Below are positions 37,301-52,266 of a stretch of DNA of 64,000 nt, in pieces (the stretch's first letter is position 1; every line of letters starts with the position of its first letter). The position numbers were made by a program, and so were the translations under genes. Origin of the DNA: Bathymodiolus brooksi (lineage: Eukaryota > Mollusca > Bivalvia > Mytilida > Modiolidae); contig OY804585.1 in assembly GCA_963680875.1 (NCBI GenBank), positions 28,324,186-28,388,185 on the forward strand. Reading direction: 5' to 3'. Below the pieces are notes generated by a model. The model searched no databases, was not told where the DNA came from, and worked only from the letters and a program-made list of their open reading frames with translations.

Positions 37301-38950
37301 CATACATAGGTGACGCTGATTTTAGATATTAAAACTAAGGGTTCTCCTACCACAGACAGTAGTCAGTGTTTCTGTATTGACTTGGTTTATTAAATAAACA
37401 TCTATTATTGAAATTTACTGTTCCTAAATGATGGAATTGTTATTAAAAGTAAGGGTTCTCCTACCACAGATATAGGTGACGCAGATTTTAGATATTAAAA
37501 CTAAGGGTTCTCCTACCACAGACATAGGTGACGTTGATTTTAGATATTAAAACTAAGGGTTCTCCTACCACAGACATAGGTGACGCTGATTTTAGATATT
37601 AAAACTAAGGGTTCTCCTACCACAGACATAGGTGACGCTGATTTTAGATATTAAAACTAAGGGTTCTCCTACCACATACATAGGTGACGCTGATTTTAGA
37701 TATTAAAACTAAGGGTTCTCCTCCTACAGACATAGGTGACGCTGATTTTAGATATTAAAACTAAGGGTTCTCCTACCACATACATAGGTGACGCTGATTT
37801 TAGATATTAAAAGTAAGGGTTCTCCTACCACAGACATAGGTGACGTTGATTTTAGATATTAAAACTAAGGGTTCTCCTACCACACACATAGGTGACGCTG
37901 ATCTTATATATTAAAACTAAGGGTTCTCCTACCACAGACAGTAGTCAGTGTTTCTGTATTGACTTGGTTTATTAAATAAACATCTATTATTGAAATTTAC
38001 TGTTCCTAAATGATGGAATTGTTATTAAAAGTAAGGGTTCTCCTACCACAGATATAGGTGAAGCAGATTTTAGATATTAAAACTAAGGGTTCTCCTACCA
38101 CATACATAGGTGACGCTGATTTTAGATTATTAAAACTAAGGGTTCTCCTACCACAGACAGTAGTCAGTGTTTCTGTATTGACTTGGTTTATTAAATAAAC
38201 ATCTATTATTGAAATTTACTGTTCCTAAATGATGGAATTGTTATTAAAAGTAAGGGTTCTCCTACCACAGATATAGGTGAAGCAGATTTTAGATATTAAA
38301 ACTAAGGGTTCTCCTACCACAGACATAGGTGACGCTGATTTTAGATATTAAAACTCAGGGTTCTCTTACCACAGACATAGGTGACGCTGATTTTAGATAT
38401 TAAATCTACGGGTTTTCCTACCACAGACATAGGTGACGCTGATTTTAGATATTAAAACTAAGTGTTCTCCTACCACAGACATAGGTGACGCTGATTTTAG
38501 ATATTAAAGCTAAGGGTTCTCCTACCACAGACATAGGTGACGCTGATTTTAGATATTAAAACTAAGGGTTCTCCTACCACAGACATAGGTGACGCTGATT
38601 TTAGATATTAAAAGTAAGGGTTCTCTTACCACAGACATAGGTGACGCTGATTTTAGATATTAAAACTAAGGGTTCTCCTACCACAGACATAGGTGACGCT
38701 TATCTTAGATATTAAAACTAAGGGTTCTCCTACCACAGACATAGGTGACGCTGATTTTAGATATTAAAACTAAGGGTTCTCCTACCACAGACATAGGTGA
38801 CGCTGATTTTAGATATTAAAACTAAGGGTTCTCCTACCACAGACATAGGTGACGCTGATTTTAGATATTAAAACTCAGGGTTCTCCTACCATATACATAG
38901 GTTACGCTGATTTTAGATATTAAAACTAAGGGTTCTCCTACCACAGACAG
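34331..38950. repeat. Array segment with a 1278 bp repeat
   Basis: The 114 bp units are at 34388, 35178, 35552, 36082, 36456, 36830, 37360, 37942 and 38161. Spacings of 374 and 530 bp from 35178 recur from 36456, an offset of 1278 bp, with the same unit types in order (ATAATTG type, then TTTCCTG type, then TTTACTG type). The interval 37942-38161 is 219 bp with the extra-T variant near 38127. One odd monomer near 37712 reads CTCCTCCTACAGAC. Confidence 0.85.
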
Positions 38951-41900
38951 TAGTCAGTCTTTCTGTATTGACTTGGTTTATTAAATAAACATCTATAATT
39001 GAATTTTTTTGTTCCTAAATGATGGAATTGTTATTAAAAGTAAGGGTTCTCCTACCACAGATATAGGTGACACTGATTTTAGATATTAAAACTAAGGGTT
39101 CTCCTACCACATACATAGGTGACGCTGATTTTAGATATTAAAACTAAGGATTCTCCTACCACAGATATAGGTTACACTGATTTTAGATATTAAAACTAAG
39201 GGTTCTCCTACCACATACATAGGTGACGCTGATTTTAGATATTAAAACTAAGGGTTCTCCTACCACAGACATAGGTGACGCTGATTTTAGATATTAAAAC
39301 TAAGGGTTCTCCTACCACAGACATAGGTGACGCTGATTTTAGATATTAAAACTAAGGGTTCTCCTACCACATACATAGGTGACGCTGATCTTAGATATTA
39401 AAACTAAGGGTTCTCCTACCACAGATATAGGTGACACTGATTTTAGATATTAAAACTAAGGGTTCTCCTACAACATACATAGGTGACACTGATTTTAGAT
39501 ATTAAAACTAAGGGTTCTCCTACCACATACATAGGTGACGCTGATCTTAGATATTAAAACTAAGGGTTCTCCTACCAGAGACAGTAGTCAGTGTTTCTGT
39601 ATTGACTTGGTTTATTAAATAAACATCTATTATTGAAATTTCCTGTTCCTAAATGATGGAATTGTTATTAAAAGTAAGGGTTCTCCTACCATAGATATAG
39701 GTGACGCAGATTTTAGATATTTAAACTAAGGGTTCTCCTACCACATACATAGGTGACGCTGATTTTAGATATTAAAACTAAGGGTTCTCCTACCACATAC
39801 ATAGGTGACGCTGATTTTAGATATTAAAACTAATGTTTCTCCTACCACAGATATAGGTGACACTGATTTTAGATATTAAAACTAAGGGTTCTCCTACCAC
39901 ATACATAGGTGACGCTGATTTTAGATATTAAAAGTAAGGGTTCTCCTACCACATACATAGGTGACGCTGATTTTAGATATTAAAACTAAGGGTTCTCCTA
40001 CCATAGACATAGGTGACGTTGATTTTAGATATTAAAACTAAGGGTTCTCCTACCACATACATAGGTGACGCTGATTTTAGATATTAAAACTAAGGGTTCT
40101 CCTACCACAGACAGTAGTCAGTGTTTCTGTATTGACTTGGTTTATTAAATAAACATCTATTATTGAAATTTACTGTTCCTAAATGATGTAATTGTTATTA
40201 AAAGTAAGGGTTCTCCTACCACAGATATAGGTGACGCAGATTTTAGATATTAAAACTAAGGGTTCTCCTACCACAGACATAGGTGACGCTGATTTTAGAT
40301 ATTAAAATTCAGGGTTCTCTTACCACAGACATAGGTGACGCTGATTTTAGATATTAAATCTACGGGTTCTCCTACCACAGACATAGGTGACGCTGATTTT
40401 AGATATTAAAACTAAGTGTTCTCCTACCACAGACATAGGTGACGCTGATTTTAGATATTTAAACTAAGGGTTCTCCTACCACAGACATAGGTGACGCTGA
40501 TTTTAGATATTAAAACTAAGGGTTCTCCTACCACAGACATAGGTGACGCTGATTTTAGATATTAAAACTAAGGGTTCTCCTACCACATACATAGGTGACG
40601 CTGATTTTAGATATTAAAACTAAGGGTTCTCCTACCACAGACAGTAGTCAGTGTTTCTGTATTGACTTGGTTTATGAAATAAACATCTATTATTGAAATT
40701 TATTGTTCCTAAATGATGGAATTGTTATTAAAAGGAAGGGTTCTCCTACCACAGATATAGGTAACACTGATTTTAGATATTAAAACTAAGGGTTCTCCTA
40801 CTACATACATAGGTGACGCTGATTTTAGATATTAAAACTAAGGGTTCTCCTACCACAGATATAGGTGACGCTGATTTCAGATATTAAAACTCAGGGTTCT
40901 CTTACCACAGACATAGGTGACGCTGATTTTAGATATTAAATCTACGGGTTCTCCTACCACAGACATAGGTGACGCTGATTTTAGATATTAAAACTAAGGG
41001 TTCTCCTACCACAGACATAGGTGACGCTGATTTTAGATATTAAAACTAAGGGTTCTCCTACCACAGACATAGATGACGCTGATTTTAGATATTAAAACTA
41101 AGGGTTCTCCTACCACAGACATAGGTGACGCTGATTTTAGATATTAAAACTCAGGGTTCTCCTACCACAGACATAGGTGACGCTGATTTTAGATATTAAA
41201 GCTAAGGGTTCTCCTACCACAGACATAGGTGACGTTGATTTTAGATATTAAAACTAAGGGTTCTCCTACCACAGACATAGGTGACGTTGATTTTAGATAT
41301 TAAAACTAAGGGTTCTCCTACCACATACATAGGTGACGCTGATTTTAGATATTAAAACTAAGGGTTCTCCTACCACAGACATAGGTGACGCTGATTTTAG
41401 ATATTAAAACTAAGGGTTCTCCTACCACATACATAGGTGACGCTGATTTTAGATATTAAAACTAAGGGTTCTCCTACCACAGACATAGGTGACGTTGATT
41501 TTAGATATTAAAACTAAGGGTTCTCCTACCTCATACATAGGTGACGCTGATCTTAGATATTAAAACTAAGGGTTCTCCTACCACAGACAGTAGTCAGTGT
41601 TTCTGTATTGACTTGGTTTATTAAATAAACATCTATTATTGAAATTTACTGTTCCTAAATGATGGAATTGTTATTAAAAGTAAGGGTTCTCCTACCACAG
41701 ATTTAGGTGACACTGATTTTAGATATTAAAACTAAGGGTTCTCCTACCACATACATAGGTGACGCTGATTTTAGATTATTAAAACTAAGGGTTCTCCTAC
41801 CACAGACAGTAGTCAGTGTTTCTGTATTGACTTGGTTTATTAAATAAACATCTATTATTGAAATTTATTGTTCCTAAATGATGGAATTGTTATTAAAAGT

Positions 41901-44900
41901 AAGGGTTCTCCTACCACAGATATAGGTGAAGCAGATTTTAGATATTAAAACTAAGGGTTCTCCTACCACAGACATAGGTGACGCTGATTTTAGATATTAA
42001 AACTCAGGGTTCTCTTACCACAGACATAGGTGACGCTGATTTTAGATATTAAATCTACGGGTTCTCCTACCACAGACATAGGTGACGCTGATTTTAGATA
42101 TTAAAACTAAGTGTTCTCCTACCACAGACATAGGTGACGCTGATTTTAGATATTAAAACTAAGGGTTCTCCTACCACAGACATAGGTGACGCTGATTTTA
42201 GATATTAAAACTAAGGGTTCTCCTACCACAGACATAGGTGACGCTGATTTTAGATATTAAAACTCAGGGTTCTCTTACCACAGACATAGGTGACGCTGAT
42301 TTTAGATATTAAATCTACGGGTTCTCCTACCACAGACATAGGTGACGCTGATTTTAGATATTAAAACTAAGTGTTCTCCTACCACAGACATAGGTGACGC
42401 TGATTTTAGATATTAAAACTAAGGGTTCTCCTACCACAGACATAGGTGACGCTGATTTTAGATATTAAAACTAAGGGTTCTCCTACCACAGACATAGGTG
42501 ACGCTGATTTTAGATATTAAAACTCAGGGTTCTCTTACCACAGACATAGGTGACGCTGATTTTAGATATTAAAACTAAGGGTTCTCCTACCACAGAATTA
42601 GGTGACGCTTATTTTAGATATTAAAACTAAGGGTTCTCCTACCACAGACATAGGTGACGCTGATTTTAGATATTAAAACTAAGGGTTCTCCTACCACAGA
42701 CATAGGTGACGCTGATTTTAGATATTAAAACTAAGGGTTCTCCTACCACAGACATAGGTGACGCTGATTTTAGATATTAAAACTAAGGGTTCTCCTACCA
42801 CAGACATAGGTGACGCTGATTTTAGATATTAAAACTAAGGGTTCTCCTACCACAGACATAGGTGACGCTGATTTTAGATATTAAAACTAAGGGTTCTCCT
42901 ACCACATACATAGGTGACGCTGATTTTAGATATTAAAACTAAGGGTTCTCCTACCACAGACAGTAGTCAGTCTTTCTGTATTGACTTGGTTTATTAAATA
43001 AACATCTATAATTGAAATTTTTTGTTCCTAAATGATGGAATTGTTATTAAAAGTAAGGGTTCTCCTACCACAGATATAGGTGACACTGATTTTAGATATT
43101 AAAACTAAGGGTTCTCCTACCACATACATAGGTGACGCTGATTTTAGATATTAAAACTAAGGATTCTCCTACCACAGATATAGGTTACACTGATTTTAGA
43201 TATTAAAACTAAGGGTTCTCCTACCACATACATAGGTGACGCTGATTTTAGATATTAAAACTAAGGGTTCTCCTACCACAGACATAGGTGACGCTGATTT
43301 TAGATATTAAAACTAAGGGTTCTCCTACCACAGACATAGGTGACGCTGATTTTAGATATTAAAACTAAGGGTTCTCCTACAACATACATAGGTGACGCTG
43401 ATCTTAGATATTAAAACTAAGGGTTCTCCTACCACATATATAGGTGACACTGATTTTAGATATTAAAACTAAGGGTTCTCCTACAACATACATAGGTGAC
43501 ACTGATTTTAGATATTAAAACTAAGGGTTCTCCTACCACATACATAGGTGACGCTGATCTTAGATATTAAAACTAAGGGTTCTCCTACCAGAGACAGTAG
43601 TCAGTGTTTCTGTATTGACTTGGTTTATTAAATAAACATCTATTATTGAAATTTCCTGTTCCTAAATGATGGAATTGTTATTAAAAGTAAGGGTTCTCCT
43701 ACCATAGATATAGGTGACGCAGATTTTAGATATTTAAACTAAGGGTTCTCCTACCACATACATAGGTGACGCTGATTTTAGATATTAAAACTAAGGGTTC
43801 TCCTACCACATACATAGGTGACGCTGATTTTAGATATTAAAACTAAGGTTTCTCCTACCACAGATATAGGTGACACTGATTTTAGATATTAAAACTAAGG
43901 GTTCTCCTACCACATACATAGGTGACGCTGATTTTAGATATTAAAAGTAAGGGTTCTCCTACCACAGATATAGGTGACGCTGATTTTAGATATTAAAACT
44001 AAGGGTTCTCCTACCATAGACATAGGTGACGTTGATTTTAGATATTAAAACTAAGGGTTCTCCTACCACATACATAGGTGACGCTGATTTTAGATATTAA
44101 AACTAAGGGTTCTCCTACCACAGACAGTAGACAGTGTTTCTGTATTGACTTGGTTTATTAAATAAACATCTATTATTGAAATTTACTGTTCCTAAATGAT
44201 GTAATTGTTATTAAAAGTAAGGGTTCTCCTACCACAGATATAGGTGACGCAGATTTTAGATATTAAAACTAAGGGTTCTCCTACCACAGACATAGGTGAC
44301 GCTGATTTTAGATATTAAAACTCAGGGTTCTCTTACCACAGACATAGGTGATGCTGATTTTAGATATTAAATCTACGGGTTCTCCTACCACAGACATAGG
44401 TGACGCTGATTTTAGATATTAAAACTAAGTGTTCTCCTACCACAGACATAGGTGACGCTGATTTTAGATATTTAAACTAAGGGTTCTCCTACCACAGACA
44501 TAGGTGACGCTGATTTTAGATATTAAAACTAAGGGTTCTCCTACCACAGACATAGGTGACGCTGATTTTAGATATTAAAACTCAGGGTTCTCCTACCATA
44601 TACATAGGTTACGCTGATTTTAGATATTAAAACTAAGGGTTCTCCTACCACAGACAGTAGTCAGTCTTTCTGTATTGACTTGGTTTATTAAATAAACATC
44701 TATAATTGAAATTTTTTGTTCCTAAATGATGGAATTGTTATTAAAAGTAAGGGTTCTCCTACCACAGATATAGGTGACACTGATTTTAGATATTAAAACT
44801 AAGGGTTCTCCTACCACATACATAGGTGACGCTGATTTTAGATATTAAAACTAAGGATTCTCCTACCACAGATATAGGTTACACTGATTTTAGATATTAA

Positions 44901-47900
44901 AACTAAGGGTTCTCCTACCACATACATAGGTGACGCTGATTTTAGATATTAAAACTAAGGGTTCTCCTACCACAGACATAGGTGACGCTGATTTTAGATA
45001 TTAAAACTAAGGGTTCTCCTACCACAGACATAGGTGACGCTGATTTTAGATATTAAAACTAAGGGTTCTCCTACCACATACATAGGTGACGCTGATCTTA
45101 GATATTAAAACTAAGGGTTCTCCTACCACAGATATAGGTGACACTGATTTTAGATATTAAAACTAAGGGTTCTCCTACAACATACATTGGTGACACTGAT
45201 TTTAGATATTAAAACTAAGGGTTCTCCTACCACATACATAGGTGACGCTGATCTTAGATATTATAACTAAGGGTTCTCCTACCAGAGACAGTAGTCAGTG
45301 TTTCTGTATTGACTTGGTTTATTAAATAAACATCTATTATTGAAATTTCCTGTTCCTAAATGATGGAATTGTTATTAAAAGTAAGGGTTCTCCTACCATA
45401 GATATAGGTGACGCAGATTTTAGATATTTAAACTAAGGGTTCTCCTACCACATACATAGGTGACGCTGATTTTAGATATTAAAACTAAGGGTTCTCCTAC
45501 CACATACATAGGTGACGCTGATTTTAGATATTAAAACTAAGGTTTCTCCTACCACAGATATAGGTGACACTGATTTTAGATATTAAAACTAAGGGTTCTC
45601 CTACCACATACATAGGTGACGCTGATTTTAGATATTAAAAGTAAGGGTTCTCCTACCACAGATATAGGTGACGCTGATTTTAGATATTAAAACTAAGGGT
45701 TCTCCTACCATAGACATAGGTGACGTTGATTTTAGATATTAAAACTAAGGGTTCTCCTACCACATACATAGGTGACGCTGATTTTAGATATTAAAACTAA
45801 GGGTTCTCCTACCACAGACAGTAGTCAGTGTTTCTGTATTGACTTGGTTTATTAAATAAACATCTATTATTGAAATTTACTGTTCCTAAATGATGTAATT
45901 GTTATTAAAAGTAAGGGTTCTCCTACCACAGATATAGGTGACGCAGATTTTAGATATTAAAACTAAGGGTTCTCCTACCACAGACATAGGTGACGCTGAT
46001 TTTAGATATTAAAATTCAGGGTTCTCTTACCACAGACATAGGTGACGCTGATTTTAGATATTAAATCTACGGGTTCTCCTACCACAGACATAGGTGACGC
46101 TGATTTTAGATATTAAAACTAAGTGTTCTCCTACCACAGACATAGGTGACGCTGATTTTAGATATTTAAACTAAGGGTTCTCCTACCACAGACATAGGTG
46201 ACGCTGATTTTAGATATTAAAACTAAGGGTTCTCCTACCACAGACATAGGTGACGCTGATTTTAGATATTAAAACTAAGGGTTCTCCTACCACATACATA
46301 GGTGACGCTGATTTTAGATATTAAAACTAAGGGTTCTCCTACCACAGACAGTAGTCAGTGTTTCTGTATTGACTTGGTTTATGAAATAAACATCTATTAT
46401 TGAAATTTATTGTTCCTAAATGATGGAATTGTTATTAAAAGGAAGGGTTCTCCTACCACAGATATAGGTAACACTGATTTTAGATATTAAAACTAAGGGT
46501 TCTCCTACTACATACATAGGTGACGCTGATTTTAGATATTAAAACTAAGGGTTCTCCTACCACAGATATAGGTGACGCTGATTTTAGATATTAAAACTAA
46601 GGGTTCTCCTACCACAGACATAGGTGACGCTGATTTCAGATATTAAAACTCAGGGTTCTCTTACCACAGACATAGGTGACGCTGATTTTAGATATTAAAT
46701 CTACGGGTTCTCCTACCACAGACATAGGTGACGCTGATTTTAGATATTAAAACTAAGGGTTCTCCTACCACAGACATAGGTGACGCTGATTTTAGATGTT
46801 AAAACTAAGGGTTCTCCTACCACAGACATAGATGACGCTGATTTTAGATATTAAAACTAAGGGTTCTCCTACCACAGACATAGGTGACGCTGATTTTAGA
46901 TATTAAAACTCAGGGTTCTCCTACCACAGACATAGGTGACGCTGATTTTAGATATTAAAGCTAAGGGTTCTCCTACCACAGAAATAGGTGACGTTGATTT
47001 TAGATATTAAAACTAAGGGTTCTCCTACCACAGACATAGGTGACGTTGATTTTAGATATTAAAACTAAGGGTTCTCCTACCACATACATAGGTGACGCTG
47101 ATTTTAGATATTAAAACTAAGGGTTCTCCTACCACAGACATAGGTGACGCTGATTTTAGATATTAAAACTAAGGGTTCTCCTACCACATACATAGGTGAC
47201 GCTGATTTTAGATATTAAAACTAAGGGTTGTCCTACCACAGACATAGGTGACGTTGATTTTAGATATTAAAACTAAGGGTTCTCCTACCTCATACATAGG
47301 TGACGCTGATCTTAGATATTAAAACTAAGGGTTCTCCTACCACAGACAGTAGTCAGTGTTTCTGTATTGACTTGGTTTATTAAATAAACATCTATTATTG
47401 AAATTTACTGTTCCTAAATGATGGAATTGTTATTAAAAGTAAGGGTTCTCCTACCACAGATTTAGGTGACACTGATTTTAGATATTAAAACTAAGGGTTC
47501 TCCTACCACATACATAGGTGACGCTGATTTTAGATTATTAAAACTAAGGGTTCTCCTACCACAGACAGTAGTCAGTGTTTCTGTATTGACTTGGTTTATT
47601 AAATAAACATCTATTATTGAAATTTACTGTTCCTAAATGATGGAATTGTTATTAAAAGTAAGGGTTCTCCTACCACAGATATAGGTGAAGCAGATTTTAG
47701 ATATTAAAACTAAGGGTTCTCCTACCACAGACATAGGTGACGCTGATTTTAGATATTAAAACTCAGGGTTCTCTTACCACAGACATAGGTGACGCTGATT
47801 TTAGATATTAAATCTACGGGTTCTCCTACCACAGACATAGGTGACGCTGATTTTAGATATTAAAACTAAGTGTTCTCCTACCACAGACATAGGTGACACT

Positions 47901-50312
47901 GATTTTAGATATTAAAACTAAGGGTTCTCCTACCACAGACATAGGTGACGCTGATTTTAGATATTAAAACTAAGGGTTCTCCTACCACAGACATAGGTGA
48001 CGCTGATTTTAGATATTAAAACTCAGGGTTCTCTTACCACAGACATAGGTGATGCTGATTTTAGATATTAAATCTACGGGTTCTCCTACCACAGACATAG
48101 GTGACGCTGATTTTAGATATTAAAACTAAGTGTTCTCCTACCACAGACATAGGTGACGCTGATTTTAGATATTAAAACTAAGGGTTCTCCTACCACAGAC
48201 ATAGGTGACGCTGATTTTAGATATTAAAACTAAGGGTTCTCCTACCACAGACATAGGTGACGCTGATTTTAGATATTAAAACTCAGGGTTCTCTTACCAC
48301 AGACATAGGTGACGCTGATTTTAGATATTAAAACTAAGGGTTCTCCTACCACAGACATAGGTGACGCTTATTTTAGATATTAAAACTAAGGGTTCTCCTA
48401 CCACAGACATAGGTGACGCTGATTTTAGATATTAAAACTAAGGGTTCTCCTACCACAGACATAGGTGACGCTGATTTTAGATATTAAAACTAAGGGTTCT
48501 CCTACCACAGACATAGGTGACGCTGATTTTAGATATTAAAACTCAGGGTTCTCCTACCACATACATAGGTTACGCTGATTTTAGATATTAAAACTAAGGG
48601 TTCTCCTACCACAGACAGTAGTCAGTCTTTCTGTATTGACTTGGTTTATTAAATAAACATCTATAATTGAAATTTTTTGTTCCTAAATGATGGAATTGTT
48701 ATTAAAAGTAAGGGTTCTCCTACCACAGATATAGGTGACACTGATTTTAGATATTAAAACTAAGGGTTCTCCTACCACATACATAGGTGACGCTGATTTT
48801 AGATATTAAAACTAAGGATTCTCCTACCACAGATATAGGTTACACTGATTTTAGATATTAAAACTAAGGGTTCTCCTACCACATACATAGGTGACGCTGA
48901 TTTTAGATATTAAAACTAAGGGTTCTCCTACCACAGACATAGGTGACGCTGATTTTAGATATTAAAACTAAGGGTTCTCCTACCACAGACATAGGTGACG
49001 CTGATTTTAGATATTAAAACTAAGGGTTCTCCTACCACATACATAGGTGACGCTGATCTTAGATATTAAAACTAAGGGTTCTCCTACCACATATATAGGT
49101 GACACTGATTTTAGATATTAAAACTAAGGGTTCTCCTACAACATACATAGGTGACACTGATTTTAGATATTAAAACTAAGGGTTCTCCTACCACATACAT
49201 AGGTGACGCTGATCTTAGATATTAAAACTAAGGGTTCTCCTACCAGAGACAGTAGTCAGTGTTTCTGTATTGACTTGGTTTATTAAATAAACATCTATTA
49301 TTGAAATTTCCTGTTCCTAAATGATGGAATTGTTATTAAAAGTAAGGGTTCTCCTACCATAGATATAGGTGACGCAGATTTTAGATATTTAAACTAAGGG
49401 TTCTCCTACCACATACATAGGTGACGCTGATTTTAGATATTAAAACTAAGGGTTCTCCTACCACATACATAGGTGACGCTGATTTTAGATATTAAAACTA
49501 AGGTTTCTCCTACCACAGATATAGGTGACACTGATTTTAGATATTAAAACTAAGGGTTCTCCTACCACATACATAGGTGACGCTGATTTTAGATATTAAA
49601 AGTAAGGGTTCTCCTACCACAGATATAGGTGACGCTGATTTTAGATATTAAAACTAAGGGTTCTCCTACCATAGACATAGGTGACGTTGATTTTAGATAT
49701 TAAAACTAAGGGTTCTCCTACCACATACATAGGTGACGCTGATTTTAGATATTAAAACTAAGGGTTCTCCTACCACAGACAGTAGACAGTGTTTCTGTAT
49801 TGACTTGGTTTATTAAATAAACATCTATTATTGAAATTTACTGTTCCTAAATGATGTAATTGTTATTAAAAGTAAGGGTTCTCCTACCACAGATATAGGT
49901 GACGCAGATTTTAGATATTAAAACTAAGGGTTCTCCTACCACAGACATAGCTGACGCTGATTTTAGATATTAAAACTCAGGGTTCTCTTACCACAGACAT
50001 AGGTGATGCTGATTTTAGATATTAAATCTACGGGTTCTCCTACCACAGACATAGGTGACGCTGATTTTAGATATTAAAACTAAGTGTTCTCCTACCACAG
50101 ACATAGGTGACGCTGATTTTAGATATTTAAACTAAGGGTTCTCCTACCACAGACATAGGTGACGCTGATTTTAGATATTAAAACTAAGGGTTCTCCTACC
50201 ACAGACATAGGTGACGCTGATTTTAGATATTAAAACTAAGGGTTCTCCTACCACATACATAGGTGACGCTGATTTTAGATATTAAAACTAAGGGTTCTCC
50301 TACCACAGACAG
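38951..50312. repeat. 5.7 kb higher-order repeat, two tandem copies
   Basis: Copy 1 (38951-44657) has 114 bp units at 38951, 39585, 40115, 40645, 41591, 41810, 42964, 43598 and 44128. Copy 2 (44658-50312) has them at 44658, 45292, 45822, 46352, 47350, 47569, 48619, 49253 and 49783. The spacings agree except that copy 2 has one extra monomer in the fourth interval and two fewer in the sixth. Shared private marks include TTTATGAAATAAAC at 40645 and 46352, TAGACAGTG at 44128 and 49783, GATGTAATT in the third and last units, and the extra T in each 219 bp interval. The unit order repeats as a six-module register followed by its first three modules again. Confidence 0.9.
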
Positions 50313-52266
50313 TAGTCAGTGTTTCTGTATTGACTTGGTTTATGAAATAAACATCTATTATTGAAATTTATTGTTCCTAAATGATGGAATTGTTATTAAA
50401 AGGAAGGGTTCTCCTACCACATATATAGGTAACACTGATTTTAGATATTAAAACTAAGGGTTCTCCTACCACATACATAGGTGACGCTGATTTTAGATAT
50501 TAAAACTAAGGGTTCTCCTACCACAGATATAGGTGACGCTGATTTTAGATATTAAAACTAAGGGTTCTCCTACCACAGACATAGGTGACGCTGATTTCAG
50601 ATATTAAAACTCAGGGTTCTCTTACCACAGACATAGGTGACGCTGATTTTAGATATTAAATCTACGGGTTCTCCTACCACAGACATAGGTGACGCTGATT
50701 TTAGATATTAAAACTAAGGGTTCTCCTACCACAGACATAGGTGACGCTGATTTTAGATATTAAAACTAAGGGTTCTCCTACCACAGACATAGATGACGCT
50801 GATTTTAGATATTAAAACTAAGGGTTCTCCTACCACAGACATAGGTGACGCTGATTTTAGATATTAAAACTCAGGGTTCTCCTACCACAGACATAGGTGA
50901 CGCTGATTTTAGATATTAAAACTAAGGGTTCTCCTACCACAGACAGTAGTCAGTGTTTCTGTATTGACTTGGTTTATTAAATAAACATCTATTATTGAAA
51001 TTTACTGTTCCTAAATGATGGAATTGTTATTAAAAGTAAGGGTTCTCCTACCACAGATATAGGTGACGCAGATTTTAGATATTAAAACTAAGGGTTCTCA
51101 TACCACAGACATAGGTGACGCTGATTTTAGATATTAAAACTCAGGGTTCTCTTACCACAGACATAGGTGACGCTGATTTTAGATATTGAAACTAAAGGTT
51201 CTCCATCCACACACATAGTTGACGCTTATTTTAGATATTAAAACTCAGGGTTCTCCTACCACAGACATAGGTAACGCTGATTTTAGATATTAAAACTAAG
51301 GTTTCTCCTACCACAGACATAGGTGACGCTGATTTTAGATATTAAAACTAAGGGTTCTCCTACCACAGACATAGGTGACGCTGATTTTAGATATTAAAAC
51401 TAAGGGTTCTCCTACAACAGACATAGGTGACGCTGATTTTAGATATTAAAACTAAGGGTTCTCCTACCACAGACATAGGTGACGCTGATTTTAGATATTA
51501 AAACTCAGGGTTCTCCTACCACAGACATAGGTGACGCTGATTTTAGATATTAAAACTAAGGGTTCTCCTACCACAGACAGTAGTCAGTGTTTCTGTATTG
51601 ACTTGGTTTATTAAATAAACATCTATTATTGAAATTTACTGTTCCTAAATGATGGAATTGTTATTAAAAGTAAGGGTTCTCCTACCACAGATATAGGTGA
51701 CGCATATTTTAGATATTAAAACTAAGGGTTCTCATACCACAGACATAGGTGACGCTGATTTTAGATATTAAAACTCAGGGTTCTCTTACCACAGACATAG
51801 GTGACGCTGATTTTAGATATTGAAACTAAAGGTTCTCCATCCACACACATAGTTGACGCTTATTTTAGATATTAAAACTCAGGGTTCTCCTACCACAGAC
51901 ATAGGTAACGCTGATTTTAAATATTAAAACTAAGGTTTCTCCTACCACAGACATAGGTGACGTTGATTTTAGATATTAAAACTAAGGGTTCTCCTACCAC
52001 AGACATAGGTGACGCTGATTTTAGATATTAAAACTAAGGGTTCTCCTACCACAGACATAGGTGACGCTGATTTTAGATATTAAAACTAAGGGTTCTCCTA
52101 CCACAGACATAGGTGACGCTGATTTTAGATATTAAAACTAAGGGTTCTCCTACCTCAGACATAGGTGACGTTGATTTTAGATATTAAAACTAAGGGTTCT
52201 CCTACCACATACATAGGTGACGCTGATCTTAGATATTAAAACTAAGGGTTCTCCTACCAGAGACAG
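50313..52266. repeat. Truncated register plus a 634 bp tandem pair
   Basis: The unit at 50313 carries the TTTATGAAATAAAC mark of the fourth module of the 5.7 kb repeat, but its interval is only 634 bp instead of 946-998, so that register breaks off here. The units at 50947 and 51581 then head two copies of one module (634 and 686 bp). Both hold the unusual monomers TAGATATTGAAACTAAAGG with CTCCATCCACACAC, near 51182 and 51816, exactly 634 bp apart. Confidence 0.85.
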
